In this document: positions 56,031 through 64,000 of the stretch, one piece after another
Layout: each line of letters starts with the position of its first letter
How positions within the stretch are numbered: position 1 is the first letter of the stretch
Assembly: GCF_003314995.1 (NCBI RefSeq)
Contig: NZ_QNRH01000003.1
Span: 568,553-632,552, forward strand
Source: Pseudochrobactrum asaccharolyticum
Lineage (GTDB): Bacteria > Pseudomonadota > Alphaproteobacteria > Rhizobiales > Rhizobiaceae
Direction: 5' to 3'
DNA: 64,000 nt
Notes under the pieces: model-generated
Databases searched by the model: none
Seen by the model: only the letters and a program-made list of their open reading frames with translations
Told to the model about the DNA's origin: nothing
Program-made: the position numbers and the translations under genes

Positions 56031-56651
56031 ATGTCTGCTGAGATTTTAGGCGTAAAGCTCAATAATGGTACCCGTATAACCCATGGCAGCGGTGCGAATG
56101 TAAAGGTTCCGCTTGAAGGTTTTCCGGTCACCATGCATGAGCTTTACACCGGTCATGATGATGGTGAAAAACTGTCATTCGAGGGGCAGTTCGGTTTTAT
56201 TGAATTCCATACTGACTGCCGTTTGCCACGTCATATCCATATGATCCGCGATACAGAATCCAGCGATTTGAAAATGCTGCCGGAGCGTATTCTCGTTTTG
56301 AACGGCGTGGGTATTACCGAATTATGCGGTGAATATTTTGTCGTGGCACCCGGTAGCCTTGTCGATATTCCGGTCGGTGTTCCGCATACATGGAATGCTT
56401 GTCCTGCCGGTGTGAAATTACCGGACGGTACTGTTTCTGACGGTCGATTTACGATGGTTTATAACTATTCGGAGCAAACAAGTTTCTTTCCGACCGAACA
56501 AACCGAGCTGCTTAGCAAAGCAGATGAGTATGTTGCTCATGAAGGGGACTTGCAATCAATCCGTTTTCCGGTCTTGTCAAAAGAAGACGTCGTCAGCACG
56601 GCAAAACTCGTCTGGAACAAAGACCTGCGGGAAGATCTTGAACTAGCCTGA
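56031..56651 (+). CDS. Cupin-fold protein, probable sugar isomerase/epimerase or lyase
   Basis: 206-aa protein with a cupin-type metal site: H68 and H70 in RHIHM, E85 in LPERILVL and H119 in VGVPHTW. Metal-binding cupins of this size include sugar isomerases, epimerases and dioxygenases. The position as second gene of a catabolic operon favours an isomerase or lyase acting on the product of the dehydrogenase. An 86-base spacer with an imperfect hairpin (CCTGcCCTGT / ACAGGaCAGG, 55967-55999) separates it from the dehydrogenase. I do not recognise a specific family. Confidence 0.7.
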   Translation: MSAEILGVKLNNGTRITHGSGANVKVPLEGFPVTMHELYTGHDDGEKLSFEGQFGFIEFHTDCRLPRHIHMIRDTESSDLKMLPERILVLNGVGITELCGEYFVVAPGSLVDIPVGVPHTWNACPAGVKLPDGTVSDGRFTMVYNYSEQTSFFPTEQTELLSKADEYVAHEGDLQSIRFPVLSKEDVVSTAKLVWNKDLREDLELA

Positions 56652-56661
56652 CCAAATTCTG

Positions 56662-56684
56662 ACCGCCGGTTCTGAACCGGCGGT
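56662..56684 (+). repeat. Intercistronic hairpin between cupin and permease genes
   Basis: Perfect arms ACCGCCGGTT / AACCGGCGGT with a three-base loop, ten bases after the cupin stop and without a T-run. Likely an mRNA-stabilising or partially terminating element. Confidence 0.65.
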
Positions 56685-56722
56685 TTGCCATCATGTATGA
56701 ACATATTTCAGGGGAGGAAGAA

Positions 56723-57808
56723 ATGAGTTCAGCACATACAGAAAGCCGCGGGCTGATGAGCTCGCTTGGCCATATTTTAAATAAAATTCCAGGCGCATTG
56801 ATGATTGTGCCGCTGTTTTTAGGCGCAACAATCAATACTTTCTGGCCGGAAGTGCTGAATGTCGGCAGCTTTACCACTGCGCTTTTCCGTGATGGTACAG
56901 GTGCATTGCTCGGCCTGTTCTTCTTCTGCATGGGCGCACAAATCGATTTTCGCCAGACATCTGCTACGTTGCAAAAAGGCGCGGCCATTTTGCTCGGCAA
57001 AGCTTTTATTGGTGGCTCCATCGGGCTTCTTGTGGCCTTTTATGCACCAAGCGGTACATTGTGGGGACTGACACCGCTGGCCATTATTGCCGGTATGACC
57101 AACTCGAACTCAGCGCTTTATGTGGCTCTGACCAAGCAGTTCGGTAATGCTTCAGACCGTGGTGCGGTTTCAGTGATTTCGCTCAATGACGGCCCGTTCA
57201 TTACTCTGCTGATCCTTGGCACCGCCGGTCTGGCCGCTTTTCCTATGGAAATGCTGATCGGTTGTCTGCTGCCACTGCTCATCGGCTTTGTCGTCGGGAA
57301 TTTCTCTTCAGAAGCCCGTAAATTTTTGGCATCGGGTGAAAGCCTGCTCATTCCGTTCCTTGGCTTTGTGGTCGGGCGTGGCATTGATTTCTCAATGCTG
57401 CTGCAAGCCGGCATGCAGGGTGTCTTGCTTGGTATCGCCACCGTTATCTGCTCAGGCCTGTTCGCCATGCTGTTTCTGCAGATTATGTATGTTATTACCC
57501 GCCGCCCTCATGCCACCCGCAATCTGATTTCCGGTGCCGCGGAATCCACCGTGGCCGGCAATGCCGTTGCCACACCCGCTGCAGTTGCTCTGCTTGATCC
57601 GAGCTATAAGGCAATTGAAGCCATCTCGACATCGCAGGTTGCCGCAGCAACGATCACCACCGCCTTACTCGTGCCGTTTCTGGTCGTGGCTATTTCCCGC
57701 TGGCAACATGCCCGCGGCATCTCGCCGGAAGCGGAAGAACATTGGATCAATACCGGCAGCGTAGAAGGTGCCCCCGTTCCAAAACGGGCTCAACCGGCCC
57801 GTGCCTGA
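56723..57808 (+). CDS. 2-Keto-3-deoxygluconate permease family transporter (KdgT-like)
   Basis: 361-aa membrane protein with about ten helices. Family segments: IPGALMIVPLFLGATINTFWP, LFFFCMGAQIDFR, GLTPLAIIAGMTNSNSALYVALTKQFG, ISLNDGPFITLL and ISGAAESTVAGNAVATPAAVALLDP. KdgT carriers import 2-keto-3-deoxygluconate by proton symport; relatives carry other sugar acids. ATG 56723 with GGGGAGGAAG is preferred over the upstream ATG at 56693. Its position makes it the likely importer for the operon's substrate, and thus suggests a sugar acid. Confidence 0.87.
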   Translation: MSSAHTESRGLMSSLGHILNKIPGALMIVPLFLGATINTFWPEVLNVGSFTTALFRDGTGALLGLFFFCMGAQIDFRQTSATLQKGAAILLGKAFIGGSIGLLVAFYAPSGTLWGLTPLAIIAGMTNSNSALYVALTKQFGNASDRGAVSVISLNDGPFITLLILGTAGLAAFPMEMLIGCLLPLLIGFVVGNFSSEARKFLASGESLLIPFLGFVVGRGIDFSMLLQAGMQGVLLGIATVICSGLFAMLFLQIMYVITRRPHATRNLISGAAESTVAGNAVATPAAVALLDPSYKAIEAISTSQVAAATITTALLVPFLVVAISRWQHARGISPEAEEHWINTGSVEGAPVPKRAQPARA

Positions 57809-57816
57809 CGCTGCAA

Positions 57817-57847
57817 TCCGGTGCGGAGCACATTTCTCCGCACCGGA
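57817..57847 (+). repeat. Intercistronic hairpin between permease and aldehyde dehydrogenase genes
   Basis: Perfect twelve-base arms TCCGGTGCGGAG / CTCCGCACCGGA with a seven-base loop, without T-run, 28 bases before the aldehyde dehydrogenase ATG. Confidence 0.7.
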
Positions 57848-57874
57848 CACTTCAACATTTCGGAGGATTATTTT

Positions 57875-59335
57875 ATGACCACCAATCGTTTTATCGGCAC
57901 AGACCGTCTCTACCGCAATTACATCGATGGCACATTTGTCGACAGCACAAAGGACAAAATCGATGTGATCAATCCGGCAACAGGCGCTGTCATTGCCCGT
58001 GTACCGGAATCCGACAGTGCGGAAGTTGACTGTGCAGTCGCCGCAGCCCGTACTGCACAGGCGGATTGGGAGCGCCGTCCGGCCATTGAGCGTGCCGGAT
58101 ATCTGCGTAAAATCTCTGCGAAAATCCGCGAACATCGTCTTGCCCTTGCCGATATTCTGGTCAAGGAACAAGGCAAAGTGCAGGGACTGGCGCAGGTGGA
58201 AGTTGATTTCACCGCAGATTATATCGACTATATGGCCGAATGGGCACGCCGCATTGAAGGCGAGGTTCTCACATCAGATCGTCCGAATGAGACCATGCTG
58301 CTGCTGCGTAAACCGGTTGGTGTTGTGGCCGGTATTCTGCCGTGGAATTTTCCGTTCTTTCTGATTGCCCGCAAACTGGCTCCGGCATTGGTGACGGGCA
58401 ATACGATTGTCATCAAACCAAGTGAAGAAACACCTGTTAATGCTTATATTTTTGCAGAACTGGTTGCGGAAACCGATCTGCCAAAGGGCGTTTTCAACCT
58501 GATCGGCGGGCGTGGCCGTGTGACAGGCGAGGCATTGGCTGCCCATCCGGGTGTTGATCTCATAACCTTCACCGGATCGGTTGGCACCGGCTCGCATATC
58601 ATGCAGCTGGCTGGCAAAAACCTGACCCGCGTTAATCTTGAGCTTGGCGGTAAGGCACCGGCCATCGTGCTGAAAGACGCCGATCTTGATCTCGCTGCAC
58701 AGGCGATTTTTGACTCACGCGTTATCAATACCGGTCAGGTGTGCAACTGTGCCGAACGTGTCTATGTCGAACAGGATGTGCATGATGCACTTGTTGCGAA
58801 GCTGAAAGCTCTCTTTGAAAGCACCCGTTATGGTGATCCGTCTGTTGAGAGCGATCTGCATATGGGCCCTCTGGTTAATCAGGCCGGTCTCGACAAAGTG
58901 GCAGAAGCCGTTGAATTGGCAAAAACACAAGGTGCAAAAGTTGTAACAGGCGGCAAAATTGCGGATCGCGGTCAGGGTTATCACTACGAGCCAACCCTGC
59001 TCACCGGTGCTACTGCACAGATGGATATTATGCGCCGTGAGACTTTCGGGCCTGTGCTGCCGGTTCAGGCTGTCAGTAGCCTCGATGAAGCCATTGCGCT
59101 GGCCAATGACTCCGATTACGGCTTGACATCATCGGTTTATACCCGTGATTTGAATGCGGCACTGAAAGCTGCACGTGAACTGAAATTCGGCGAAACTTAT
59201 ATTAACCGCGAGAATTTCGAAGCGATGCAGGGCTTCCATGCCGGTCGTCGCAAATCCGGTATCGGCGGTGCTGACGGCAAGCATGGTCTCTATGAATTCA
59301 TGGAAACACAGGTCGTCTATATTAAAGGCGAATAA
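57875..59335 (+). CDS. aldA: Lactaldehyde/glycolaldehyde dehydrogenase (AldA-like)
   Basis: 486-aa NAD-dependent aldehyde dehydrogenase closely resembling E. coli AldA. Landmarks: VLPWNFPFFLIARK, VNLELGGKAPAIV (catalytic Glu), the nucleophile Cys in NTGQVCNCAERVYV, and the AldA-type ending YINRENFEAMQGFHAGRRKSG...METQVVYIKGE. AldA oxidises glycolaldehyde and L-lactaldehyde to glycolate and lactate, the substrates of the hydroxyacid oxidase encoded next. ATG 57875 with CGGAGG upstream is certain. The pairing of these two enzymes suggests that the pathway releases a two- or three-carbon aldehyde. Confidence 0.9.
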   Translation: MTTNRFIGTDRLYRNYIDGTFVDSTKDKIDVINPATGAVIARVPESDSAEVDCAVAAARTAQADWERRPAIERAGYLRKISAKIREHRLALADILVKEQGKVQGLAQVEVDFTADYIDYMAEWARRIEGEVLTSDRPNETMLLLRKPVGVVAGILPWNFPFFLIARKLAPALVTGNTIVIKPSEETPVNAYIFAELVAETDLPKGVFNLIGGRGRVTGEALAAHPGVDLITFTGSVGTGSHIMQLAGKNLTRVNLELGGKAPAIVLKDADLDLAAQAIFDSRVINTGQVCNCAERVYVEQDVHDALVAKLKALFESTRYGDPSVESDLHMGPLVNQAGLDKVAEAVELAKTQGAKVVTGGKIADRGQGYHYEPTLLTGATAQMDIMRRETFGPVLPVQAVSSLDEAIALANDSDYGLTSSVYTRDLNAALKAARELKFGETYINRENFEAMQGFHAGRRKSGIGGADGKHGLYEFMETQVVYIKGE

Positions 59336-59350
59336 TCTCTGAAAACCCTT

Positions 59351-59381
59351 CCGGACGCCTCTCTTTTCATGTGGCGTCCGG
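59351..59381 (+). repeat. Intercistronic hairpin between aldA and hydroxyacid oxidase genes
   Basis: Perfect arms CCGGACGCC / GGCGTCCGG with a 13-base loop. No T-run on the plus strand. Confidence 0.65.
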
Positions 59382-59406
59382 TCTGTACTTAAGTAAGGGC
59401 GGCGCT

Positions 59407-60552
59407 ATGCGATTAACCGATTGCCATAATTTTCACGACTTCAGACGTCTGGCACAGAAACGACTGCCGCAACCTATTTTCAATTATATTGATGGTGGCG
59501 CAGATGATGAGGTCACATTACGCCGCAATAGCACAGCTTTTGAAACCTGTGATCTGGTGCCCAATATTCTGCGCGGCGTTGATGATGTTGATCTGTCTGT
59601 TGAGACCATGGGCGTGAAACTGGACTTACCGGTTTATCTCTCACCGACGGCATTACAGCGCTTATTCCATCATCAGGGCGAGCGCGCTACGGCCGCCGCC
59701 GCAGAAAAATTCGGCACTATGTTCGGCTGTTCTTCACTCGGTACTGTGTCGATGGAAGAACTGGCAAAGAAACATAAAACGCCGCAGGTCTATCAGTTCT
59801 ACTTTCATAAAGACCGCGGCCTCAACCGCGCGATGATGCAGAAAGCACGGGAAAGCGGTATCAAAGTGATGATGCTCACCGTGGACAGTATTACCGGTGG
59901 TAATCGTGAGCGTGATCTGCGAACCGGTTTTTCCATTCCGTTTCGTTTATCCCTCAAAGGTATGCTGCAATTTGCGGCCAAGCCTGCATGGGGGATCAAT
60001 TATCTGACCCATGAGAAATTCAGCCTGCCGCAGCTTGATGCCCATATTGATATGAAGGGCGATACGGTCACAATCGGGCGTTATTTTACCGAGATGCTTG
60101 ATCCGTCGATGAATTGGGATGATGTGGCGCAGATGCAGGAAGAGTGGGGCGGCACATTCTGTCTTAAGGGTGTGATGAGCGCTGCAGATGCCCGAAAAGC
60201 AGCCGAAATCGGCTGTAAAGGTATTGTTCTGTCCAATCATGGCGGACGGCAGCTGGACGGTTCCCGCAGTGGCTTCGATCAGCTTGATGAAGTTATTCAG
60301 CATGTCGGCAATGATATTGATGTGATGATTGACGGTGGTATCCAGCGCGGCAGCCATGTTCTCAAGGCACTGTCTCTTGGGGCTAAGGCCGTCGGTCTCG
60401 GGCGGTTTTATCTCTATGCTCTGGCCGCTGCCGGACAGCCCGGTATTGAGCGGGCATTGTCCCAACTCAAAGCAGAACTACTGCGGGATATGCGCCTGAT
60501 GGGGGCACGGAAAGTTTCTGATCTGACCCGCGATAATCTTCGTTTCCGCTAA
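59407..60552 (+). CDS. FMN-dependent alpha-hydroxy-acid oxidase/dehydrogenase (LldD/glycolate oxidase family)
   Basis: 381-aa TIM-barrel flavoenzyme of the lactate dehydrogenase/glycolate oxidase family. Landmarks: QPIFNYIDGGADDEVTLRRN, LPVYLSPTALQRLFH, the active-site IVLSNHGGRQLDGSRSG (catalytic His and substrate-binding Arg), and VMIDGGIQRGSHVLKALSLGAKAVGLGR for FMN phosphate. ATG 59407 follows AAGTAAGGGCGGCGCT and gives the family N-terminus. It oxidises a 2-hydroxy acid (lactate, glycolate or similar) to the 2-oxo acid. Encoded after aldA, it would take lactate to pyruvate or glycolate to glyoxylate. The exact substrate is undetermined. Confidence 0.9.
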   Translation: MRLTDCHNFHDFRRLAQKRLPQPIFNYIDGGADDEVTLRRNSTAFETCDLVPNILRGVDDVDLSVETMGVKLDLPVYLSPTALQRLFHHQGERATAAAAEKFGTMFGCSSLGTVSMEELAKKHKTPQVYQFYFHKDRGLNRAMMQKARESGIKVMMLTVDSITGGNRERDLRTGFSIPFRLSLKGMLQFAAKPAWGINYLTHEKFSLPQLDAHIDMKGDTVTIGRYFTEMLDPSMNWDDVAQMQEEWGGTFCLKGVMSAADARKAAEIGCKGIVLSNHGGRQLDGSRSGFDQLDEVIQHVGNDIDVMIDGGIQRGSHVLKALSLGAKAVGLGRFYLYALAAAGQPGIERALSQLKAELLRDMRLMGARKVSDLTRDNLRFR

Positions 60553-60580
60553 CTAATAAATATCAAAAGCCGGAGTTTTT

Positions 60581-61345
60581 ATGCGTTTTTCCGCCAATCT
60601 CGGATTTTTGTGGAATGATTTGCCTTTGCCGGAGGCAATCCGTCAGGCCAAAGCCGCAGGTTTTGATGCTGTAGAGTGTCATTGGCCTTATAATACACCT
60701 GCCGAAGACGTTGCCAGAGCTCTGGCCGACACAGGTCTGACCATGCTGGGCTTAAATACCAGACGTGGTGATGCAGGTGAAAATGGTTTGCTTGCTCTGC
60801 CTGATCGTGTGCAGGATGCCCGTGCGGCTATAGATGAAGCCATTGCCTATGCAGTTAAAATCAAAACACCATCGGTGCATGTCATGGCAGGGAATACGAG
60901 CGGAGATGAGGCTCATAAGACCTATCTGGAAAATCTCCGCTATGCCTGCCTCAAAGCCCGCCCCCACCAGATCACCATTCTGATTGAGCCACTTAATCCT
61001 TATGATGCTCCGGGATACTTTCTCAAGTGTGCAAAGCAGGCAGAAGCGATTATCCGTGAGCTCAATTTGCCGGAACTACGCCTGATGTTTGATGTCTATC
61101 ATCAGCAAATTACGGGCGGTGATATTTGCTGCAACTTCAAAAAATTGCTGCCGCTCATTGGCCATGTGCAAATTGCTTCAGTGCCGGAGCGCAGTCGTCC
61201 GGACACAGGTGAAATCAACTATCGTTTTATTCTTTCTTATATGCGGGATCTCGGCTGGCAGCGACCGGTCGGAGCAGAATACCGTCCGACCGGTACGACA
61301 GAAGACAGTCTTGGCTGGCTTAAGCCTTATCAAAATGAGCTGTAA
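60581..61345 (+). CDS. Hydroxypyruvate isomerase family protein (Hyi/OtnI-like)
   Basis: 254-aa TIM-barrel isomerase of the AP-endonuclease-2-like superfamily: MRFSANLGFLWNDLPLPEAIRQAKAAGFDAVECHWPY, ILIEPLNPYDAPGYFL (metal-binding Glu), LMFDVYHQQITGGD and HVQIASVPERSRPDTGEINY. Length equals Hyi (about 258 aa). Members interconvert hydroxypyruvate and tartronate semialdehyde, or isomerise 2-oxo-tetronate (OtnI). It is the last gene of the operon, 28 bases after the oxidase, and points to tartronate-semialdehyde or tetronate chemistry in the pathway. Confidence 0.86.
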   Translation: MRFSANLGFLWNDLPLPEAIRQAKAAGFDAVECHWPYNTPAEDVARALADTGLTMLGLNTRRGDAGENGLLALPDRVQDARAAIDEAIAYAVKIKTPSVHVMAGNTSGDEAHKTYLENLRYACLKARPHQITILIEPLNPYDAPGYFLKCAKQAEAIIRELNLPELRLMFDVYHQQITGGDICCNFKKLLPLIGHVQIASVPERSRPDTGEINYRFILSYMRDLGWQRPVGAEYRPTGTTEDSLGWLKPYQNEL

Positions 61346-61371
61346 TTTACGCTTTAAAGTTCAACCGTAAT

Positions 61372-62670
61372 TTACTGTTTTGCTGTCTCTTGTTCCGGCA
61401 ATACTACATGGATTGCGTCGGTATTATCATTTTCAATTGCGCCCTGAATCATCTCATCCGTGACGCGCAATTCCGCGCCGATTGGTGAATAAGGCGTTGC
61501 CGGAGCAAAAGGCGCGGCCGGTGTGGACTCCGGTCGTGCACCACGTCTCCAGATGAAAAAGCCAACCATCAGAATATTGAGGACACTCAATGCCCAGAAC
61601 AGCCCGACGGGGCCCATCACAGCCATAACCGGAGAAATAATCAGCGGACTGATGGCAGAGCCCAGAGAGTTGATCAGCAATAAACCCTGAATCATCCGCA
61701 CAAGCGCATCAGCCGAGGTGCTGTCCGCTGCAAAACTGACCGCAACCGGATAGATCGCAAAAATAGCGCCGCCCAGAAGAAAGAACACCACAATCAAGAA
61801 TGGTGATGACTGCGGCAGTGTAATAACAAAAGCAGACAGCAGAACACAGGCAATCCCAATCGTAATCAAGACAATTCGGCGATCCTGGCGGTCAGACCAG
61901 CGGCCAACCGGATATTGCAAAACCATTGCACCCAGAATAACACTGGCCATCATTGTACCGACTTCGCTGATATCGCGTCCGGTACGCTGAAGATACAGCG
62001 GCAACAATGCGTAAATAGCAGCAATAGCAATACCGGAGCCAAAACAGCCAATCACACCACTCGGTGTCATGCGTAACAAATCCAAGGGCTTCAGCGCTTC
62101 AACCCGCTCTACCACAGGTGTAACTTTAGGCAGGATCACAATCGGCAGAACAGACAGGGATGCCAGAATAGCCGCAGCCATATAAGGCGCACCCTCACCC
62201 CATGCATCCACAGTACCAAGCGCTATCTGCCCGAGCATACCGGAGCCATAGAGCGCGATCATGTAGAGCGCCAGAATGCGTCCGCGCATCTTTGGATCTG
62301 ATGCCAGCAACAGCCAGCTTTCGATAACCAGAAAGACCCCGATCGCTGCCCAGCCATAGAGCAGGCGTAATGCAAACCAGAACCAGACATCGAAATACAT
62401 GCCTTGCAGCAACACGCTTACCGTAATCAACGAAGCAAAGCTGCTATAAGCCCGGATATGTCCGATACGGGCGATTAACCGGTCGTGGAAAACAGCGCCA
62501 AGTGTGAGACCAATAAAATAGGCCGAAGAAACCAGACCTATAACGGTTTCTGAAGCACCTGCCGTATCCAGCCGCAAAGTTGTCAGCGACGACAGAAAAC
62601 CATTGCCGATACTGACGATAAACAATCCGAGCAGCGGAGCGAGTATCATTGCAATAACTTGCGCAGACAT
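61372..62670 (-). CDS. MFS transporter (YcaD-like)
   Basis: 432-aa major facilitator with 12 predicted helices: ILAPLLGLFIVSIGNGFLSSLTTLRL, the loop GLTLGAVFHDRLIARIGHIRAYS between helices 2 and 3, and VLQYPVGRWSDRQDRRIVL in the central loop. The C-terminal 60 residues are a polar tail. ATG 62670 has GAGG upstream; the frame runs to 62709 without a ribosome site. Similar transporters are annotated as YcaD-type with unknown substrate. It converges with the isomerase gene and may not belong to that operon. Confidence 0.85.
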   Translation of the reverse strand: MSAQVIAMILAPLLGLFIVSIGNGFLSSLTTLRLDTAGASETVIGLVSSAYFIGLTLGAVFHDRLIARIGHIRAYSSFASLITVSVLLQGMYFDVWFWFALRLLYGWAAIGVFLVIESWLLLASDPKMRGRILALYMIALYGSGMLGQIALGTVDAWGEGAPYMAAAILASLSVLPIVILPKVTPVVERVEALKPLDLLRMTPSGVIGCFGSGIAIAAIYALLPLYLQRTGRDISEVGTMMASVILGAMVLQYPVGRWSDRQDRRIVLITIGIACVLLSAFVITLPQSSPFLIVVFFLLGGAIFAIYPVAVSFAADSTSADALVRMIQGLLLINSLGSAISPLIISPVMAVMGPVGLFWALSVLNILMVGFFIWRRGARPESTPAAPFAPATPYSPIGAELRVTDEMIQGAIENDNTDAIHVVLPEQETAKQ

Positions 62671-63060
62671 GGGAACCTCAAAGCAAGCACACACCCGAAA
62701 CCGATACAAGGCACCCGCATTTTTAACGGTCAGTGCGGCCTGTCGCTCCCGGGAGAAATCAAGTTACAATTTTTCAAATAAACGCGGTGCTTTGCTAATA
62801 AACCGGATATATGCGGGGAATTAATCAGCGCACAATAAAAATGGCTCAGTAAAGTCGGACCGAGTAATGGTGAACCAGAAGTATGATTCTGGCGTGGCTT
62901 ATAAACCTTACATTTTGAATTTCAAGCACTGCTTTTATGCCCGCTCATTATGAAAGATTTGCGACATCAAGCCTGTAATAAAAACTCAAAATGAAACAAG
63001 GTTTTGTACTGAATTGTATGGTCTTTCCGTTGCAAGCCACTGTCTCAGATATGTCGCAAT
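62671..63060. other. Intergenic region with no gene seen
   Basis: About 390 bases upstream of the MFS gene and downstream of the L,D-transpeptidase gene. No frame with family resemblance, RNA gene or strong repeat was found, apart from the terminator that follows. Confidence 0.5.
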
Positions 63061-63099
63061 AAAAAATACCCTTCTCAACAGGGTATGCGTTGAGAAGGG
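63061..63099 (-). terminator. Terminator of the L,D-transpeptidase gene
   Basis: Perfect ten-base arms CCCTTCTCAA / TTGAGAAGGG (63069-63099), followed on the minus strand by TATTTTTTATTG. It lies 32 bases after the stop codon. Confidence 0.85.
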
Positions 63100-63130
63100 T
63101 GAAATTTTTAAAAGCAAAAAGGGCTTGTTG

Positions 63131-63646
63131 TCAGTCTTGTTCAACAAACTGCAAATGCGTTTCCGGCGTGGCCAGTGCCAGAAACTCCAGCAAATCCTCT
63201 TTGGATAAAGCAGCACAGCCTGCTGTCGGCGTATATTCAGGACGGGCAATATGCAGAAAAATAGCGCTGCCTGCGCCTGACACGACGGGGTCGTCGTTGT
63301 GCCCGAGCACAACAACAACATCATAGACATCAGCATCCATCCACATCTTCTCATGGCTGGCAGCAAATGGCAGTTTAACGAGCTTGTTATATTCAGGATC
63401 AGAAGGTGCATCGCACCATCCCATATCCTCGGCAATGATCGTGGATTTCAGGTAGCTGACCGGCTTTTCTGTACGGTCTGCGCGATAGAATAACTGACGC
63501 AGCGGCCAGCGACCGGCAGGACTTTTACCGCTGCCTTCACAACTGTCTGAACGGATACCATTCGGACCGACTGCACAACGCCATTTTTTGTCACCAAATT
63601 CGGCCTGATAAACATTATCGCCTATGTGTTTGACCACCAGATCCAC
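63131..63646 (-). CDS. L,D-transpeptidase (YkuD) family protein
   Basis: 171-aa protein with the YkuD active-site pattern: VVLGHNDDPVVSGAGSAIFLHIARPEYTPTAGCAALS, containing the conserved His and the catalytic Cys in TAGCAAL in place of the usual SHGC. The N-terminus carries PNGIRSDSCEGSGKSPAGRWPLRQLFYR, which resembles the GGKTPAG-type segment of secreted YkuD proteins. No signal peptide is present, so it may be cytoplasmic, or the start may lie elsewhere. Family members cross-link peptidoglycan with 3-3 bonds or attach outer-membrane proteins to it. Confidence 0.82.
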   Translation of the reverse strand: MDLVVKHIGDNVYQAEFGDKKWRCAVGPNGIRSDSCEGSGKSPAGRWPLRQLFYRADRTEKPVSYLKSTIIAEDMGWCDAPSDPEYNKLVKLPFAASHEKMWMDADVYDVVVVLGHNDDPVVSGAGSAIFLHIARPEYTPTAGCAALSKEDLLEFLALATPETHLQFVEQD

Positions 63647-63740
63647 AGTCTTTTCCTCTTAACAAAAACAGGGTTATGTTTGCGCTATACTTGTAGCGGC
63701 AGAGGGAAGTAATACGCAAGCATACACTCCCCCTGTCTGA

Positions 63741-64000
63741 TCAGGAACGCGTGGCACCGATCATATTATAATTACGGATCATATGGTTGTATTCTTTCAA
63801 AAGTTTGGAGACCATAAAATCCATTTCATTCTTGTCAGGATTTTTCGCCAAAGCTCTGCGCATTTCTTTCATTTCCACGAGGAAATTATTGAAGTCACCG
63901 GAAAGTGAGAACCATACGGGCGAATTACCAGCGGAGGTTTTTACATCCGAATGCGCCCTGGCAAAAGCATCTGCATTGTCGAACGCTGTCTGATAATCGC
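63741..64000 (-). CDS. Hypothetical protein, 5' end outside the window
   Basis: The last 85 codons of a gene read on the minus strand (frame from 63998, stop 63741-63743). My translation starts DYQTAFDNADAFARAHSD and ends YNHMIRNYNMIGATRS. It is helical and charged, with a KEMRRALAKNPDKNEMDFMVSKLLKEYNHMI segment that could form a coiled coil. I do not recognise a family. It is on the same strand as, and upstream of, the L,D-transpeptidase gene, with a 94-base spacer. Confidence 0.65.
   Translation of the reverse strand, partial: DYQTAFDNADAFARAHSDVKTSAGNSPVWFSLSGDFNNFLVEMKEMRRALAKNPDKNEMDFMVSKLLKEYNHMIRNYNMIGATRS

Noticed and set aside
1-64000. tRNA, rRNA, integrase, transposase or plasmid replication genes
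   Set aside because: Searched by eye for typical motifs and found none; weak tRNA-like structures cannot be excluded without a covariance search.

Overview
The window looks like chromosomal DNA of an alphaproteobacterium of the order Hyphomicrobiales, probably near Brucellaceae/Bartonellaceae but with moderate G+C. This is an inference from four things: a cellulose operon of bcsN-bcsA-bcsB-bcsZ-TPR type without bcsC; a phnW/phnY/phnA route of the Sinorhizobium kind; many LysR regulators and dipeptide-type ABC transporters; and a short palindromic intergenic repeat of a type I recall from Brucella/Ochrobactrum-like genomes. I saw no rRNA, tRNA, CRISPR array, transposase or phage gene.

Layout. 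1-4.4 kb: end of a peptide-type ABC operon (serine hydrolase, binding protein, permease; minus strand) with a divergent LysR regulator. 4.4-7.3 kb: glycine-rich autotransporter. 7.7-11.4 kb: LctP-type permease, small membrane protein and gamma-glutamyltransferase in one operon behind a perfect FNR-type box. 11.7-20.6 kb: cellulose operon. 20.7-25.1 kb: short-repeat autotransporter and a convergent multi-Ig-domain protein. 25.4-40.3 kb: a nine-gene minus-strand 2-aminoethylphosphonate (AEP) locus, with a divergent LysR regulator at its head. 40.4-41.4 kb: a lipoate-ligase-like protein with permuted domains. 41.5-45.5 kb: a large autotransporter with an 11-C tract in its upstream region. 45.6-53.5 kb: an amide operon (AmiC-like sensor, ANTAR antiterminator, ABC transporter, formamidase/acetamidase) preceded by a leader terminator. 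53.6-61.3 kb: a LysR regulator and a divergent six-gene catabolic operon of unassigned substrate. 61.4-64 kb: MFS transporter, L,D-transpeptidase-like protein and a partial hypothetical gene.

How the genes work together. In the AEP locus, PhnS/T/U import AEP, PhnW converts it to phosphonoacetaldehyde, PhnY oxidises that to phosphonoacetate and PhnA splits the C-P bond. PbfA-like lyase would feed in hydroxylated AEP, and a dimethylglycine-dehydrogenase-like FAD/folate enzyme under a DeoR regulator may feed in N-methylated AEP. In the amide locus the sensor, antiterminator and leader terminator form a complete induction circuit for uptake and hydrolysis of small amides. Three autotransporters, an Ig-repeat protein and cellulose make the left two thirds rich in adhesion functions.

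The best candidate for an undescribed system is the operon at 54.6-61.3 kb (SAF-domain dehydrogenase, cupin, KdgT-type permease, AldA, FMN hydroxyacid oxidase, Hyi-family isomerase). Its enzymes point to C2/C3 hydroxy-acid intermediates, but no known pathway I can name has this gene set. All family assignments come from reading protein motifs; no database search was possible.
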